Source: Phenylobacterium sp.
GTDB taxonomy: Bacteria; Pseudomonadota; Alphaproteobacteria; Caulobacterales; Caulobacteraceae
Length of the DNA stretch: 64,000 bases
Assembly: GCF_013822795.1 (NCBI RefSeq)
Contig: NZ_PNLB01000012.1
Location: 62,001-126,000 of the forward strand
Direction: 5' to 3'
Below, piece after piece: positions 17,440 through 27,554 of this stretch. The position numbers were made by a program, and so were the translations under genes. Positions within the stretch are counted from its first letter, which is position 1, and each line of letters begins with the position of its first letter. The notes below the pieces were generated by a model. That model worked only from the letters and a program-made list of their open reading frames with translations, was not told the origin of the DNA and searched no databases.

Positions 17440-17455
17440 TTGACGTGAACGTAAG
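17440..17455. promoter_or_regulatory. Probable MerR/LiuR-type operator
   Basis: TTGACGTGAACGTAAG lies in the 160-base divergent gap between the SDR pair and merR. It is an imperfect palindrome (TGACGT-GA-ACGTAA). A further ACGTCA at 17431-17436 forms a perfect inverted repeat with TGACGT at 17441-17446. The spelling resembles the LiuR motif I recall from comparative genomics. Confidence 0.55.
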
Positions 17456-17526
17456 GTCGGTGAACTGTTCGTGGTGACGGGCGCGGAACAAGCCCCGCGC
17501 GTGAGAGACAAAAACGGGAGGTAACG

Positions 17527-17943
17527 ATGCTCCAGAAGCTTCGCCGTCCGGCGACCACGTTTACGATCACCCAGCTTTGCCGCGAGTTCGGAACGACTCC
17601 GCGGGCGCTCCGCTACTACGAGGAGCAGGGCCTGCTTTCGCCGAGCCGCGAAGGCCAGGCGCGCATCTACACCTATCGGGATCGTGCGCGGCTGACCCTG
17701 ATCCTGCGTGGCAAGCACGTCGGGCTGTCGCTGGCGGAAATCCGCGACATCCTCGATCTCTACGAGCGCGACGACGACCTGATCGCCCAGAACACCCAGG
17801 CCCTGGGCAAGTTCAAGGAGCGCATCAAGGCCTTTGAAGCCCAGCGTCACGAGATCGACCAGGCGATCGAGGTGTTGCACGACGCCAGCGCCCGGCTGGA
17901 AGCTGCGCTCGCCGAGCGCGCTGGCCGCGCCGCCTTCGGCTAA
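17527..17943 (+). CDS. MerR family regulator, LiuR-like
   Basis: 138 residues. The winged helix reads TITQLCREFGTTPRALRYYEEQGLL, followed by RIYTYRDRARLTLILRGKHVGLSLAEIRDILDLYE and a coiled-coil dimerisation helix. This is close to LiuR, which controls branched-chain amino acid and acyl-CoA degradation genes in proteobacteria. No metal-binding cysteines are seen in the C-terminus. GGGAGG precedes the ATG. Divergent placement suggests it regulates the two SDR genes. Confidence 0.82.
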   Translation: MLQKLRRPATTFTITQLCREFGTTPRALRYYEEQGLLSPSREGQARIYTYRDRARLTLILRGKHVGLSLAEIRDILDLYERDDDLIAQNTQALGKFKERIKAFEAQRHEIDQAIEVLHDASARLEAALAERAGRAAFG

Positions 17944-17950
17944 GGCTGAT

Positions 17951-17979
17951 CCCGTGGCGGTCTAGAACCCCGCCACGGG
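17951..17979 (+). terminator. Hairpin after merR, inside the 3' end of ubiA
   Basis: A perfect 10-bp stem (CCCGTGGCGG / CCGCCACGGG) with a 9-base loop, followed by TCCTTT on the plus strand. It spans the stop codon and last codons of the convergent ubiA gene. Confidence 0.55.
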
Positions 17980-18972
17980 TCCTTTCCAGGCCCCGGCCGC
18001 CAGCGCCAGGAACAGCAGCAGTCCAGTCAGGTGGTTGGACTTGAACAGCGCCAGCGCCAGCGGTCCGTCGTTGACGTCGACGCGGGACGCCTGACGCGAC
18101 AGGTGCATGCCGAACAGCGCCGCCAGCGGCAGAAATAGTGGGCCCAGGCCCCCGGCCCAGGCCGCCGCCAGCGCCAGGGCGAAACTCAGCACATAGAAAG
18201 CCAGCACGCCCTTCTGGACGTTCGCGCCCAGGCGGCGGGTCGAAGACTTGATCCCGGCCAGGGCGTCATCCTCCAGGTCCTGGATCGCGTAGATCGTGTC
18301 GTAGCCTAGCGTCCAGAAGATCCCGGAGGCGTAGAGCAGCACGGCCGCCAGCGTCAGCCGCCCGATCTCCAGCTGCTCGACTGGCGCCAGCGCCACGCCG
18401 CCGACCTGGGCCGCCAGCCAACCATAGGCGCTGACCGATCCCGTGGCCGCCGCGAAGCCGAGCAGCGCGCCCCAGTTGAAGGTGAGGCCCAGCCACGCCT
18501 GCGGCCACCAGGTGATGCGCTTCATGAACGGATAGCCGGCGACCAGGGCCAGCGAGGCGACGCCCAGGCCCACCGCCAGCGGCGTCATGCTGAGCAGCAA
18601 TCCCAGGGAGATCAAGCTGCAGGCGACGATGAAGCCCCAGGCCTGCCGTACGCTGATCTGGCCGGAGGCGACCGGGCGCATCGCGGTGCGCGCCACCTTG
18701 GCGTCGAAGTCGCGGTCGACGATGTCGTTGAACGCGCAGCCGGCAGCGCGCATCAGCGCCGCGCCGACGAAGATCTTGGCCAGCAGCAGCAGGTCGGGCA
18801 GCTTGCCGTCCATCGCTGCGGCCAGCGCCGCGCCTTGCCAACCCGGCAACATCAGCAGCCAGATGCCGGCAGGACGGTCGAAGCGGCCGAGCTTCAGCCA
18901 CGGCTGCAGAGCGGCGGGCGCGTGGCGGTCGACCCAGTTACGGGGCGCGGCGTCGGGAAGCTGGGCGGTCAT
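17962..18972 (-). CDS. ubiA: 4-hydroxybenzoate polyprenyltransferase
   Basis: 336 residues with about eight to nine transmembrane helices and both Mg2+-binding aspartate motifs: NDIVDRDFDAKVART (about residues 82-96) and YDTIYAIQDLEDD (about 222-234). UbiA attaches the polyprenyl tail to 4-hydroxybenzoate in the inner membrane in ubiquinone synthesis. The SSTRRLG continuation after the second motif is typical of UbiA as opposed to heme O synthase. It is a single gene, 11 kb from ubiD. Confidence 0.93.
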   Translation of the reverse strand: MTAQLPDAAPRNWVDRHAPAALQPWLKLGRFDRPAGIWLLMLPGWQGAALAAAMDGKLPDLLLLAKIFVGAALMRAAGCAFNDIVDRDFDAKVARTAMRPVASGQISVRQAWGFIVACSLISLGLLLSMTPLAVGLGVASLALVAGYPFMKRITWWPQAWLGLTFNWGALLGFAAATGSVSAYGWLAAQVGGVALAPVEQLEIGRLTLAAVLLYASGIFWTLGYDTIYAIQDLEDDALAGIKSSTRRLGANVQKGVLAFYVLSFALALAAAWAGGLGPLFLPLAALFGMHLSRQASRVDVNDGPLALALFKSNHLTGLLLFLALAAGAWKGPVAGF

Positions 18973-19358
18973 GGGCAGGCTTTACTCCGCCTGTGGCGTT
19001 GCAGCCACTCCTAGCCTGCAACTTAGCGGTGCGGGTGAAATAACACCGGTCATAGTGATTGACAGGGCAAATCCATGCGCGCAGGTTGCGGCTCGTCGTC
19101 GTCCGGCCCCGCAACCATCTGATAGGGAGGTGATCATCGTGAAAGCTGTAAATCATCGCCTGCAGATGCCGCTTGTCGCCGTGATCGCCTATGCAGGACG
19201 GTTCCGCGACTAGGTCGCGCCCGGCCCCGCCAGCGGGCTGATCTGCACCTCCATCGTCAGCATGCCCGCGCGATCCGTCGCGCAGCCCTGGCGTTCCCCG
19301 ATTCCACGGATTCCCTCTTCGCAACGCGCGGAATCCGTCCGTCTCGAAAGACGACGAC
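18973..19358. other. Intergenic region upstream of ubiA and a methyltransferase gene
   Basis: A 386-base divergent gap. It contains a TTGACA (-35-like) at 19059-19064 on the plus strand without a clear -10, a strong GGGAGG ribosome site at about 19125-19130, and the short open frame described at 19139-19213. The last 145 bases before the methyltransferase show nothing else I can support. Confidence 0.5.
19139..19213 (+). CDS. Possible 24-residue small protein
   Basis: A GTG start sits 8 bases after a strong AGGGAGG ribosome site. The frame encodes a 24-residue peptide containing VNHRLQMPLVAVIAYAGRF and ends with TAG at 19211. It is basic at both ends with a hydrophobic middle, so it could sit at the membrane or act as a leader peptide. 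No family recognised. The evidence is only the ribosome site, the spacing and the -35-like TTGACA about 75 bases upstream. Confidence 0.4.
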   Translation: MKAVNHRLQMPLVAVIAYAGRFRD

Positions 19359-20156
19359 ATGCCTATCGCCGAACCCATTTCGGTCCCGACGAACGCCCCG
19401 CACCCCAATCGCTATGGGGCGATGTGCACCGAGGTCTACGATCTCGACAAACCGCCCGGCTCGTTGCCCGACGTTCCATTCTATCTGGAGCGCCTGGCTG
19501 GAACCGACGGCCCGATCCTGGAGGCCGGGGTCGGGACGGGGCGGCTGCTCATCCCGCTGCTGGAAGCCGGGCTGGAGGTGGAAGGCTTCGACCGCTCCGC
19601 CGACATGCTCGCCTCCTGCGCTCGCCACTGCGCCGCGCATGGCCTTTCGCCCGCGCTCCGCCAGGCCAGGTTCCAGGACTTCGGCTACGACCACGACTTC
19701 GCGGCGATCCTCGTGCCAGCCGGGACCTTCACCCTGCTCGACAACTTCGCCGAGGCGCTGGCCGTGCTGAAGCGGTTCTTCGATCACCTCCGTCCCGGCG
19801 GGCGGCTGCTGATCGACCTGATGCCGCTTGGCTACCTGACCAACGAGCGGCCGGACATCCGCACCTGGACGACGCCATCCGGCGACGTGCTGCGGATCGA
19901 GGGCCGGGCTGTGGAGATCGATCTCGTCGGCCAGCGCCGGGTCACCCACGACCGCTACGAGCGCTGGCGTGACGGCCGGCTGGTCGAGACCGAGCTGGAG
20001 GTGATGGCCTTCCGGCTCTGGGGCCTGAAGGAGTTCGAACTGGCGCTCGCCGCGGCGGGCTTCACGGACATCTCCGTCGGCGCCGATCACCAGTCCGGAC
20101 GGCCGCCCGGCCGATCGAGTCGAATACTCAATTTCGAGGCCCGGCGACCCGTCTAG
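19359..20156 (+). CDS. Class I SAM-dependent methyltransferase
   Basis: 265 residues. ILEAGVGTGRLLIPLLEAG is motif I (about residues 53-71) and VEGFDRSADML motif II; FAAILVPAGTFTLLDN and LRPGGRLLIDLMP are the later blocks. The substrate cannot be inferred from sequence. Start ATG at 19359. It precedes the ABC exporter pair by 108 bases, with a hairpin between, so it is probably a separate unit. Confidence 0.78.
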   Translation: MPIAEPISVPTNAPHPNRYGAMCTEVYDLDKPPGSLPDVPFYLERLAGTDGPILEAGVGTGRLLIPLLEAGLEVEGFDRSADMLASCARHCAAHGLSPALRQARFQDFGYDHDFAAILVPAGTFTLLDNFAEALAVLKRFFDHLRPGGRLLIDLMPLGYLTNERPDIRTWTTPSGDVLRIEGRAVEIDLVGQRRVTHDRYERWRDGRLVETELEVMAFRLWGLKEFELALAAAGFTDISVGADHQSGRPPGRSSRILNFEARRPV

Positions 20157-20172
20157 GGGCGCGGCAGAGGCG

Positions 20173-20202
20173 CCGGGGTCCGTGCTCCCCCACGGGCTCC
20201 GG
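20173..20202 (+). terminator. Hairpin between methyltransferase and ABC exporter genes
   Basis: A 12-bp stem with two G-U pairs (CCGGGGTCCGTG / CACGGGCTCCGG) around a 6-base C-rich loop begins 17 bases after the methyltransferase stop. No T-tract follows. Confidence 0.45.
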
Positions 20203-20264
20203 CACCCACCCTCGAAGTCTCAATTTACCCCCGGCGCCTGCCGGGCCGATTTGTGAAATCCGTT

Positions 20265-22048
<1,784 letters not shown>

Positions 22049-22052
<4 letters not shown>

Positions 22053-23836
22053 CCGACCACTACGAGGACTCCGAGGACCAGAAGCAGCGGACCCTGCCTA
22101 ACCGCAGGGTCATCGGCTTCGTCATGCGCTACTGGCTGCGCCGACCGGGCCTGCTGAGCGGCATGGTGCTGTTCAGCCTGCTCTCCATCGCCGCGGACAT
22201 GGCCATCCCGCTGGCCGCCGGAAAGCTGGTCGACGCCGTCGCCGAAGGACCGCAGGCGGCCAATGTCGCCTGGGGCGCCTGGGCGGTGTTCGTCGGGCTT
22301 TATCTGGTGCTCTCGGTGGTGCGGAACATCGCCAACAAGTTCTGGAACCCGCTGGCGGCGCTGAACATGCGCGATCTGACCAACGAGGGCTTTGCGCGCA
22401 TCCAGTCCTTCTCGGCCGATTGGCACGCGGACGCCTTTGCGGGCGCCACCGTGCGCCGGTTGTCGCGGGCCATGTGGGGGTATGATCAGGTCTCCGACGC
22501 CATCGTCATGTGGATCGGTCCGGCCCTGCTGGTGCTCATCGGCCTGTCGGGCATGATGATCGTTCGCTGGCCGATGGTGGGGTTCTTTTCGCTGACGGTC
22601 GTCGCGCTCTACATCGCGTCCAACGTGATCCTGACCGCCAAGTACGCCCGGCCGCTGAACCAGCGGTCGGTGGCCCTGGATTCGCGGATCGGCGGCGCGC
22701 TGGCCGACTCCGTCACCGGCAACGCCACCGTCCGCAGCTTCGGCGCCGAGGCCCGCGAGAGCGCCCGCATCGGCGAGATCACCGAGACCTGGCGCGGGGC
22801 CGTGGTTCGTACCTGGAACCGCTTCACCGACCTCTGGCTGATCCAGAACATCCTGCTGGCGGTGCTGCAGGGCGGGCTTACCGGCCTGCTGCTGCTGCTC
22901 TGGACGCAGGGCAAGGCGACCCCCGGGGACGTGGCCTTCGGCATCACGGCCTTCCTGGTGATGAGCGGCTACCTGCGCAACATCGGCGAGAACGTCCGCA
23001 TGTTGCAGAAGGGGCTGGACGACGTCGAGGACGTGGCCCGCTTCTCAGAGATCGAGCCCCAGGTCGCCGACCGTCCGGGCGCCGAGCCGCTGGCCGGACA
23101 CCTAGGCGAGGTGGTCTTCGAGAACGCCACCTTCCGCTACAAGTCCGTGAACGAGCCGCTGTTCAGGAACTTCTCTCTGACCATTCGTCCGGGCGAGCGC
23201 GTCGCTCTCGTCGGGCCGACGGGCTCAGGCAAGTCCAGCTTCGTCAAGCTCGTCCAGCGGCTCTACGACCTGGATAAGGGCAAGATCCTGATCGACGGCC
23301 AGGACATCGCCGAGGTGCAGCAGGGCTCGCTTCGCCGCGCCATCGCGGTGGTGCCCCAGGATCCGGCGCTGTTCCATCGGACCATCGCTGAGAACATCGC
23401 CTATGCGCGCCCCGACGCCACGGCCGAGGAGGTCGCGCTCGCCGCCCGCCGCGCCCGTGCGCATGAGTTCATCATGAAGCTGCCGCTGGGCTACCAGACC
23501 TTGGTGGGCGAGCGCGGAGTGAAGCTCTCGGGCGGCGAGCGTCAGCGGGTGGCCATCGCCCGGGCGTTCCTGGCCGATGCGCCGATCCTGGTCTTCGACG
23601 AGGCCACCTCGTCGCTGGACGTCGAGACCGAGCGCGATGTTCAGGCGGCGATGGAGGAGCTGATGGCCGGACGCACCACGATCGTCATCGCCCACCGCCT
23701 CTCCACCGTGCGCAACGCCGACCGGATCCTGGTCTTCGAGCAGGGCCACATCGTCGAGGAGGGCCGTCACGCCGAGCTGGTGAAAAAGGGCGGCGCCTAT
23801 GCCCGCCTGCACGCCGTCGCCGAGGGGACGGTCTGA
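22049..23836 (+). CDS. ABC half-exporter B (paralogue of A)
   Basis: 595 residues with the same layout as the preceding gene: [17 protein letters not shown] and [12 protein letters not shown] are intact. Long stretches are shared with A, including [15 protein letters not shown] and the coupling region GYDQVSDAI versus GYDSAADAL. The GTG start overlaps the upstream TGA, ensuring coupled synthesis. Both ATP sites look competent, unlike many heterodimeric exporters where one site is degenerate, so homodimers are also possible. Confidence 0.88.
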
Positions 23837-23841
23837 CGCTG

Positions 23842-23863
23842 ACACGGGCATGGCCGCCCGTGT
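23842..23863 (+). terminator. Terminator hairpin 1 after the exporter pair
   Basis: Perfect 8-bp stem ACACGGGC / GCCCGTGT with loop ATGGCC, starting 5 bases after the stop codon of half-exporter B. No T-tract follows. Confidence 0.5.
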
Positions 23864-23870
23864 TAGATGA

Positions 23871-23897
23871 CCCCCAGGGCCGCGTTGGCCCTGGGGG
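23871..23897 (+). terminator. Terminator hairpin 2, just before the FkbM-like gene
   Basis: Perfect 11-bp stem CCCCCAGGGCC / GGCCCTGGGGG with loop GCGTT, 7 bases after hairpin 1 and ending 6 bases before the ATG at 23904. It may end exporter transcription or reduce initiation of the next gene, because it leaves little room for a ribosome site. Confidence 0.5.
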
Positions 23898-23903
23898 AAT
23901 CGG

Positions 23904-24707
23904 ATGACCTACGTCGAACAGGTGGTGCAGTGGTTGCGTGACCGCCTGGCGCGCGAGCCGTCGCTGGCCGATCCGCGTGAGCTGAACGTGGCGCTGCGGG
24001 TGCTGGCGGTCTGGCGCTCGCGGGCGATCGCCAGCGGTTACATCCGCCAGTACGGCGCCAAGATCATGCAGGGGCCCTTTGCGGGCATGGACTATGTGAC
24101 CACCGCCACCGAGGGGGCGCTGACCCCGCGGCTGATCGGCACCTACGAATCCGAACTGCATCCCTATCTGCGCGACTTCGCGGCCAAGGATCTGGACTGC
24201 GTCATCGATGTCGGCTGCGCTGAGGGCTACTACGCCGTCGGCCTGGCCCGCCTGATGCCGGCGGTCACGGTCCACGCCTTCGACATCCAGGAACATGCGC
24301 GGCTGGCCTGCGCCGAACTTGCGGCCAAGAACAATGTCACTGACCGCGTGATCATCGGCGAGCGGTTCGAGCCCGACGGGTTCGAGGCCTTCAAGGATCG
24401 CCGCTGCCTGGTGCTGGTCGACATCGAAGGGGCCGAGGACGACCTGCTGCGGCCGGACCTGTCGCCCGCCCTGGCCGGCATGGACCTGATCGTCGAGACG
24501 CACGACGTCTATCGTCCGGGCGTGCTGGAGCGGCTGGTCGAGCGGTTCACGCCGACCCACGACATCGTCCGCCTCGATCCCCAGCCTAAGACCCTGCCGC
24601 TGCCGGACTTCCTGAAGGGCGCGAGTCATCTGGACCAGCTGCTGGCGGTCTGGGAATTCCGGCTGCAGGCGACGCCTTGGCTGGTGATGACGCCGAAGGC
24701 TAGCTGA
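23904..24707 (+). CDS. FkbM-like SAM methyltransferase
   Basis: 267 residues. DCVIDVGCAEGYYAVGLARL is the SAM motif, VHAFDIQEHARLAC motif II, and LVLVDIEGAEDDLL the FkbM-type 'D.EG.E' block. FkbM enzymes O-methylate sugars or polyketides. The N-terminal 90 residues have no recognised domain. No clear Shine-Dalgarno lies between hairpin 2 and the ATG. It follows the exporter pair and overlaps the convergent YcaQ-like gene by 8 bases at the 3' end. Confidence 0.72.
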   Translation: MTYVEQVVQWLRDRLAREPSLADPRELNVALRVLAVWRSRAIASGYIRQYGAKIMQGPFAGMDYVTTATEGALTPRLIGTYESELHPYLRDFAAKDLDCVIDVGCAEGYYAVGLARLMPAVTVHAFDIQEHARLACAELAAKNNVTDRVIIGERFEPDGFEAFKDRRCLVLVDIEGAEDDLLRPDLSPALAGMDLIVETHDVYRPGVLERLVERFTPTHDIVRLDPQPKTLPLPDFLKGASHLDQLLAVWEFRLQATPWLVMTPKAS

Positions 24708-25902
24708 GCGCGGCCGCCAGCGCTTCGGCCAGATCGCCCCTCGGCGCGACCTCGACGCGGTCCAGGCCCAGCCAGCCGGCCATCAGTTTCAGCTCGGCGG
24801 CCAGCAATCCCGGCGTCGCGGCGTTTGCGCTGGGTTCGGCGTGGGCGGCCTGCACCATCAGCACGCCTTTCTTGCGCTCGGCCTTCAGGTCGACACGGGC
24901 GGTGATCGCCTCGCCCTGCAGGAACGGCAGCACGTAGTAGCCGTGCACGCGCTTGTGCGCCGGGGTGTAGATCTCCAGCCGCACCTTGGTCCCGAACAGT
25001 CGCTCGGTCCGCTCGCGGAACCAGATCAGGTTGTCGAACGGCGAGAGCAGGGCGTTGGCGGTGATCTTCCGCGGCCGACGCGCGTCGGCGTGCAGATAGG
25101 CGCCGTTGTCCCAGCCCTTGACCTTCACCGGGACCAGATCGCCGGCCTCGACCAGCTCCGCGATCCGCGCCTTGGTCTCGGCCACCCCCATCCGGAAGTA
25201 GTCGCGCAGGTCGCGTTCGGTGGCCACGCCCTGGGCCTGGGCGGCGATCCGCAGCAGCTCGCGCTGCGCCTCCTCGCGTGGCGGCGGCTCGGCCAGGATA
25301 TCCCGGGCAAGCACCTTCTCGGGCAGGCCATAGACCCGCTCGAAGGTCCCACGCCGCGTGGCGGTGGTGAGGTCACCGACCCAGAACAGGCATTCCAGCG
25401 CCCGCTTGCCCTCGCTCCAGCCCCACCAGCTGCCCGCGCCCTTGGCGCCGAGGCTGAGTTCGGACGCCGGCATCGGCCCGCGGGTTTCGATCTCGGCCAG
25501 GCACTTGTCGATGAAGTCGCCGTGGCTGCGCAGGAACCGGGCGACGCCCTTCCAGACGCCGACTCCGGCGCGGGCGTCGTCCATCCGCCAGCGCAGCAGC
25601 CGGTGCGTGGCCGCCGGCAACAGCGAAGCCTCATGCGCCCAGTACTCGACCAGGGCCGGGCGCTTGCCCCAGGCGATCTCCTCCAGCAGCGGCCGCGGAT
25701 AGGCCCCCAGGCGCGAGAACATCGGCAAGTAGTGGGTGCGCGAGACGACGTTGACCGAGTCGATCTGCACGACGCCCAGCCGCTCGATCACCTTCAGCAG
25801 GTGGCGTTTGCCGGGCGCGGCCGGCCGGCGCTCGGCGAAGCCCTGTGCAGCCAGCGCTATGCGTCTGGCCTCGCGGGCCGAGATCTCCTCCACCCCCGTC
25901 AC
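24700..25902 (-). CDS. YcaQ/AlkX-like winged-helix DNA glycosylase family protein
   Basis: 400 residues with the crosslink-repair glycosylase pattern: LGVVQIDSVNVVSRTHYLPMFSRLG, whose QID holds the proposed catalytic residues, and EYWAHEASLLP. E. coli YcaQ unhooks DNA interstrand crosslinks; Streptomyces AlkZ protects against azinomycin. The start is GTG at 25902. It lies 6 bases downstream of the PPK2 gene and so is probably cotranscribed with it. Confidence 0.82.
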   Translation of the reverse strand: MTGVEEISAREARRIALAAQGFAERRPAAPGKRHLLKVIERLGVVQIDSVNVVSRTHYLPMFSRLGAYPRPLLEEIAWGKRPALVEYWAHEASLLPAATHRLLRWRMDDARAGVGVWKGVARFLRSHGDFIDKCLAEIETRGPMPASELSLGAKGAGSWWGWSEGKRALECLFWVGDLTTATRRGTFERVYGLPEKVLARDILAEPPPREEAQRELLRIAAQAQGVATERDLRDYFRMGVAETKARIAELVEAGDLVPVKVKGWDNGAYLHADARRPRKITANALLSPFDNLIWFRERTERLFGTKVRLEIYTPAHKRVHGYYVLPFLQGEAITARVDLKAERKKGVLMVQAAHAEPSANAATPGLLAAELKLMAGWLGLDRVEVAPRGDLAEALAAALS

Positions 25903-25908
25903 GCGCGG

Positions 25909-26682
25909 CTACTTGTTCAGCCGGCCCTCGGCGATGGCGCCGATCTCAAATTCGAACAGGACCTTCGAGTCGGGCTTTTCGACTGCCTTGGCGAGTTCCT
26001 TCGGGGCGATGGTCCGCACCACATGGCGCATCACATTGAGCCGGGCGGTCTTCTTGTCGTCGGTGACGACGCAAACCCACGGGGTCTCAGATTGATGGGT
26101 GCGGGTAAGCATGGCGTCGCGAGCCTGGCTGTACTCTTCCCACTTCTCCTGGGCCACGTCGTCCAGCGGGCTCACCTTGAGAGCCTTCAGAGGGTCTTCC
26201 CGACGCTCCTTCAGCCGTTCGGCCTGTTCTTCACGGCTGATGTCGAGCCAGATCTTGATCAGCCGAGTTCCGCTTTGGACCAGCATTTCCTCGAAGTGCG
26301 GCACGTCGCGGAGGAAGATCTCCTGTTCCTCGTGGGTCGCGAAATCCATTACGCGCTCGACGCCGGCTCGATTGTACCAGGAGCGGTTGAAGATCACGAT
26401 CTGGCCGGCCGCCGGCAGGTGCGCCACGTATCGTTGGAAATACCACTGCGTGCGCTCGACGTCGGAGGGCTTGGGTAGCGCCATCACCCGCGTCGCGCGA
26501 ATCGACAGGTATTCCGTCATCCGTTTTATCGTCCCATCCTTTCCGGCCGCGTCGCGGCCCTCCAGAATGATCAACACCTTGTCGCCGCCGGTCATGGCCG
26601 CTTGCTGGTACTTCACCAGAGCGAGTTGCAGCTCAATGAGCTCGGCGTCGTACGCGTCGTCGTCAATGTCTGACTTTGCCAT
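25909..26682 (-). CDS. ppk2: Polyphosphate kinase 2 family protein
   Basis: 257 residues. Walker A is GRDAAGKDGTIKR (about residues 43-55), Walker B lies in IVIFNRSWYNRAGVE, and the lid-side DISREEQAERLKER follows. PPK2 enzymes phosphorylate nucleoside mono- or diphosphates with polyphosphate in the cytoplasm. The short single-domain form is consistent with nucleotide kinase activity; class and base preference cannot be fixed by eye. It is divergent from rsmE with a 47-base gap. Confidence 0.9.
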   Translation of the reverse strand: MAKSDIDDDAYDAELIELQLALVKYQQAAMTGGDKVLIILEGRDAAGKDGTIKRMTEYLSIRATRVMALPKPSDVERTQWYFQRYVAHLPAAGQIVIFNRSWYNRAGVERVMDFATHEEQEIFLRDVPHFEEMLVQSGTRLIKIWLDISREEQAERLKERREDPLKALKVSPLDDVAQEKWEEYSQARDAMLTRTHQSETPWVCVVTDDKKTARLNVMRHVVRTIAPKELAKAVEKPDSKVLFEFEIGAIAEGRLNK

Positions 26683-26729
26683 CCCGAGAGCCTAGTCCTG
26701 ATCACGCCGCCAGGGCTAGAACCTCGTGC

Positions 26730-27464
26730 ATGATCCGTCTTCACGTCGCCCCCGACATCGCCCAGGACGTCGCCCTCGGGCTCGACCACGGCCAGAGCCA
26801 CTACCTGACCTCGGTGATGCGCCGGGCGGTCGGCGACGAGGTGCTGGTCTTCAATGGCCGCGACGGCGAATGGCGCGCGGCGATCGAGGTGGCCGGCAAG
26901 CGCGGCGTCATCCTGCGGCCGACCGCCCAGGAGCGCGTCCAGGCGTTCGGGCCGGACCTCGACCTGGTCATCGCCCTGGTCAAGCGCTCGCGCGTCGAGA
27001 CCATCGTCGAGAAGGCCTCCGAGCTGGGCGCGCGCCGCGTGCGGCTGGTGATCACCGAGCGCACCAACGCTGAGCGCACCCGCGTTGACCGGCTGAGCGC
27101 CATCGCCGCCGAGGCCGCAGAGCAGACCGGCCGTCTCGACGTGCCGGAGATCTTCGAACCTGTGAAGCTCGCCAAGCTGATCGAGGGCTGGGACGCCTCG
27201 CGCCGGCTGCTGTTCTGCGACGAGGCCGGCGACGCCAAGCCGGTGCTGGCGGCCGTCAACGGGGCTCCGCCGGCGCCCTGGGCGATCCTGATCGGACCGG
27301 AAGGCGGCTTCTCACCGGCTGAGCGCGACGCCTTGCGGAACCTTCCCTATGCGACGCCCGCTACCTTAGGACCGCGGATTCTGCGGGCCGACACCGCCGC
27401 CATCAGCGCCCTTACCCTCTGGCAGGCTGCTCAAGGCGATTGGCGTAGCCTTGAGGATTCCTGA
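26730..27464 (+). CDS. rsmE: 16S rRNA (uracil1498-N3)-methyltransferase
   Basis: 244 residues of the SPOUT class. The knot region reads ILIGPEGGFSPAERDA and LGPRILRADTAAISALTLWQ, diagnostic of RsmE. It methylates U1498 in 16S rRNA of the small subunit. The ATG at 26730 begins MIRLHVAPD, as usual for the family; an earlier in-frame start at 26676 overlaps the divergent ppk2 start. The stop codon lies within the first copy of a short direct repeat. Confidence 0.92.
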   Translation: MIRLHVAPDIAQDVALGLDHGQSHYLTSVMRRAVGDEVLVFNGRDGEWRAAIEVAGKRGVILRPTAQERVQAFGPDLDLVIALVKRSRVETIVEKASELGARRVRLVITERTNAERTRVDRLSAIAAEAAEQTGRLDVPEIFEPVKLAKLIEGWDASRRLLFCDEAGDAKPVLAAVNGAPPAPWAILIGPEGGFSPAERDALRNLPYATPATLGPRILRADTAAISALTLWQAAQGDWRSLEDS

Positions 27465-27485
27465 GGCGCCTTGAGGTTTCCTGAA
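27448..27485. repeat. Tandem direct repeat across the rsmE stop codon
   Basis: GCCTTGAGGATTCCTGA (27448-27464) is repeated 20 bases later as GCCTTGAGGTTTCCTGA (27468-27484), one mismatch in 17. The first copy contains the last codons and TGA of rsmE, so the second looks like a duplicated 3' end. Confidence 0.6.
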
Positions 27486-27554
27486 TTGCGCCCACCTGTC
27501 TGAGCGGCGTAAAGATCGCGCCGCTTTTGGCTGGATTGGGCTGGGGAGAACGAG

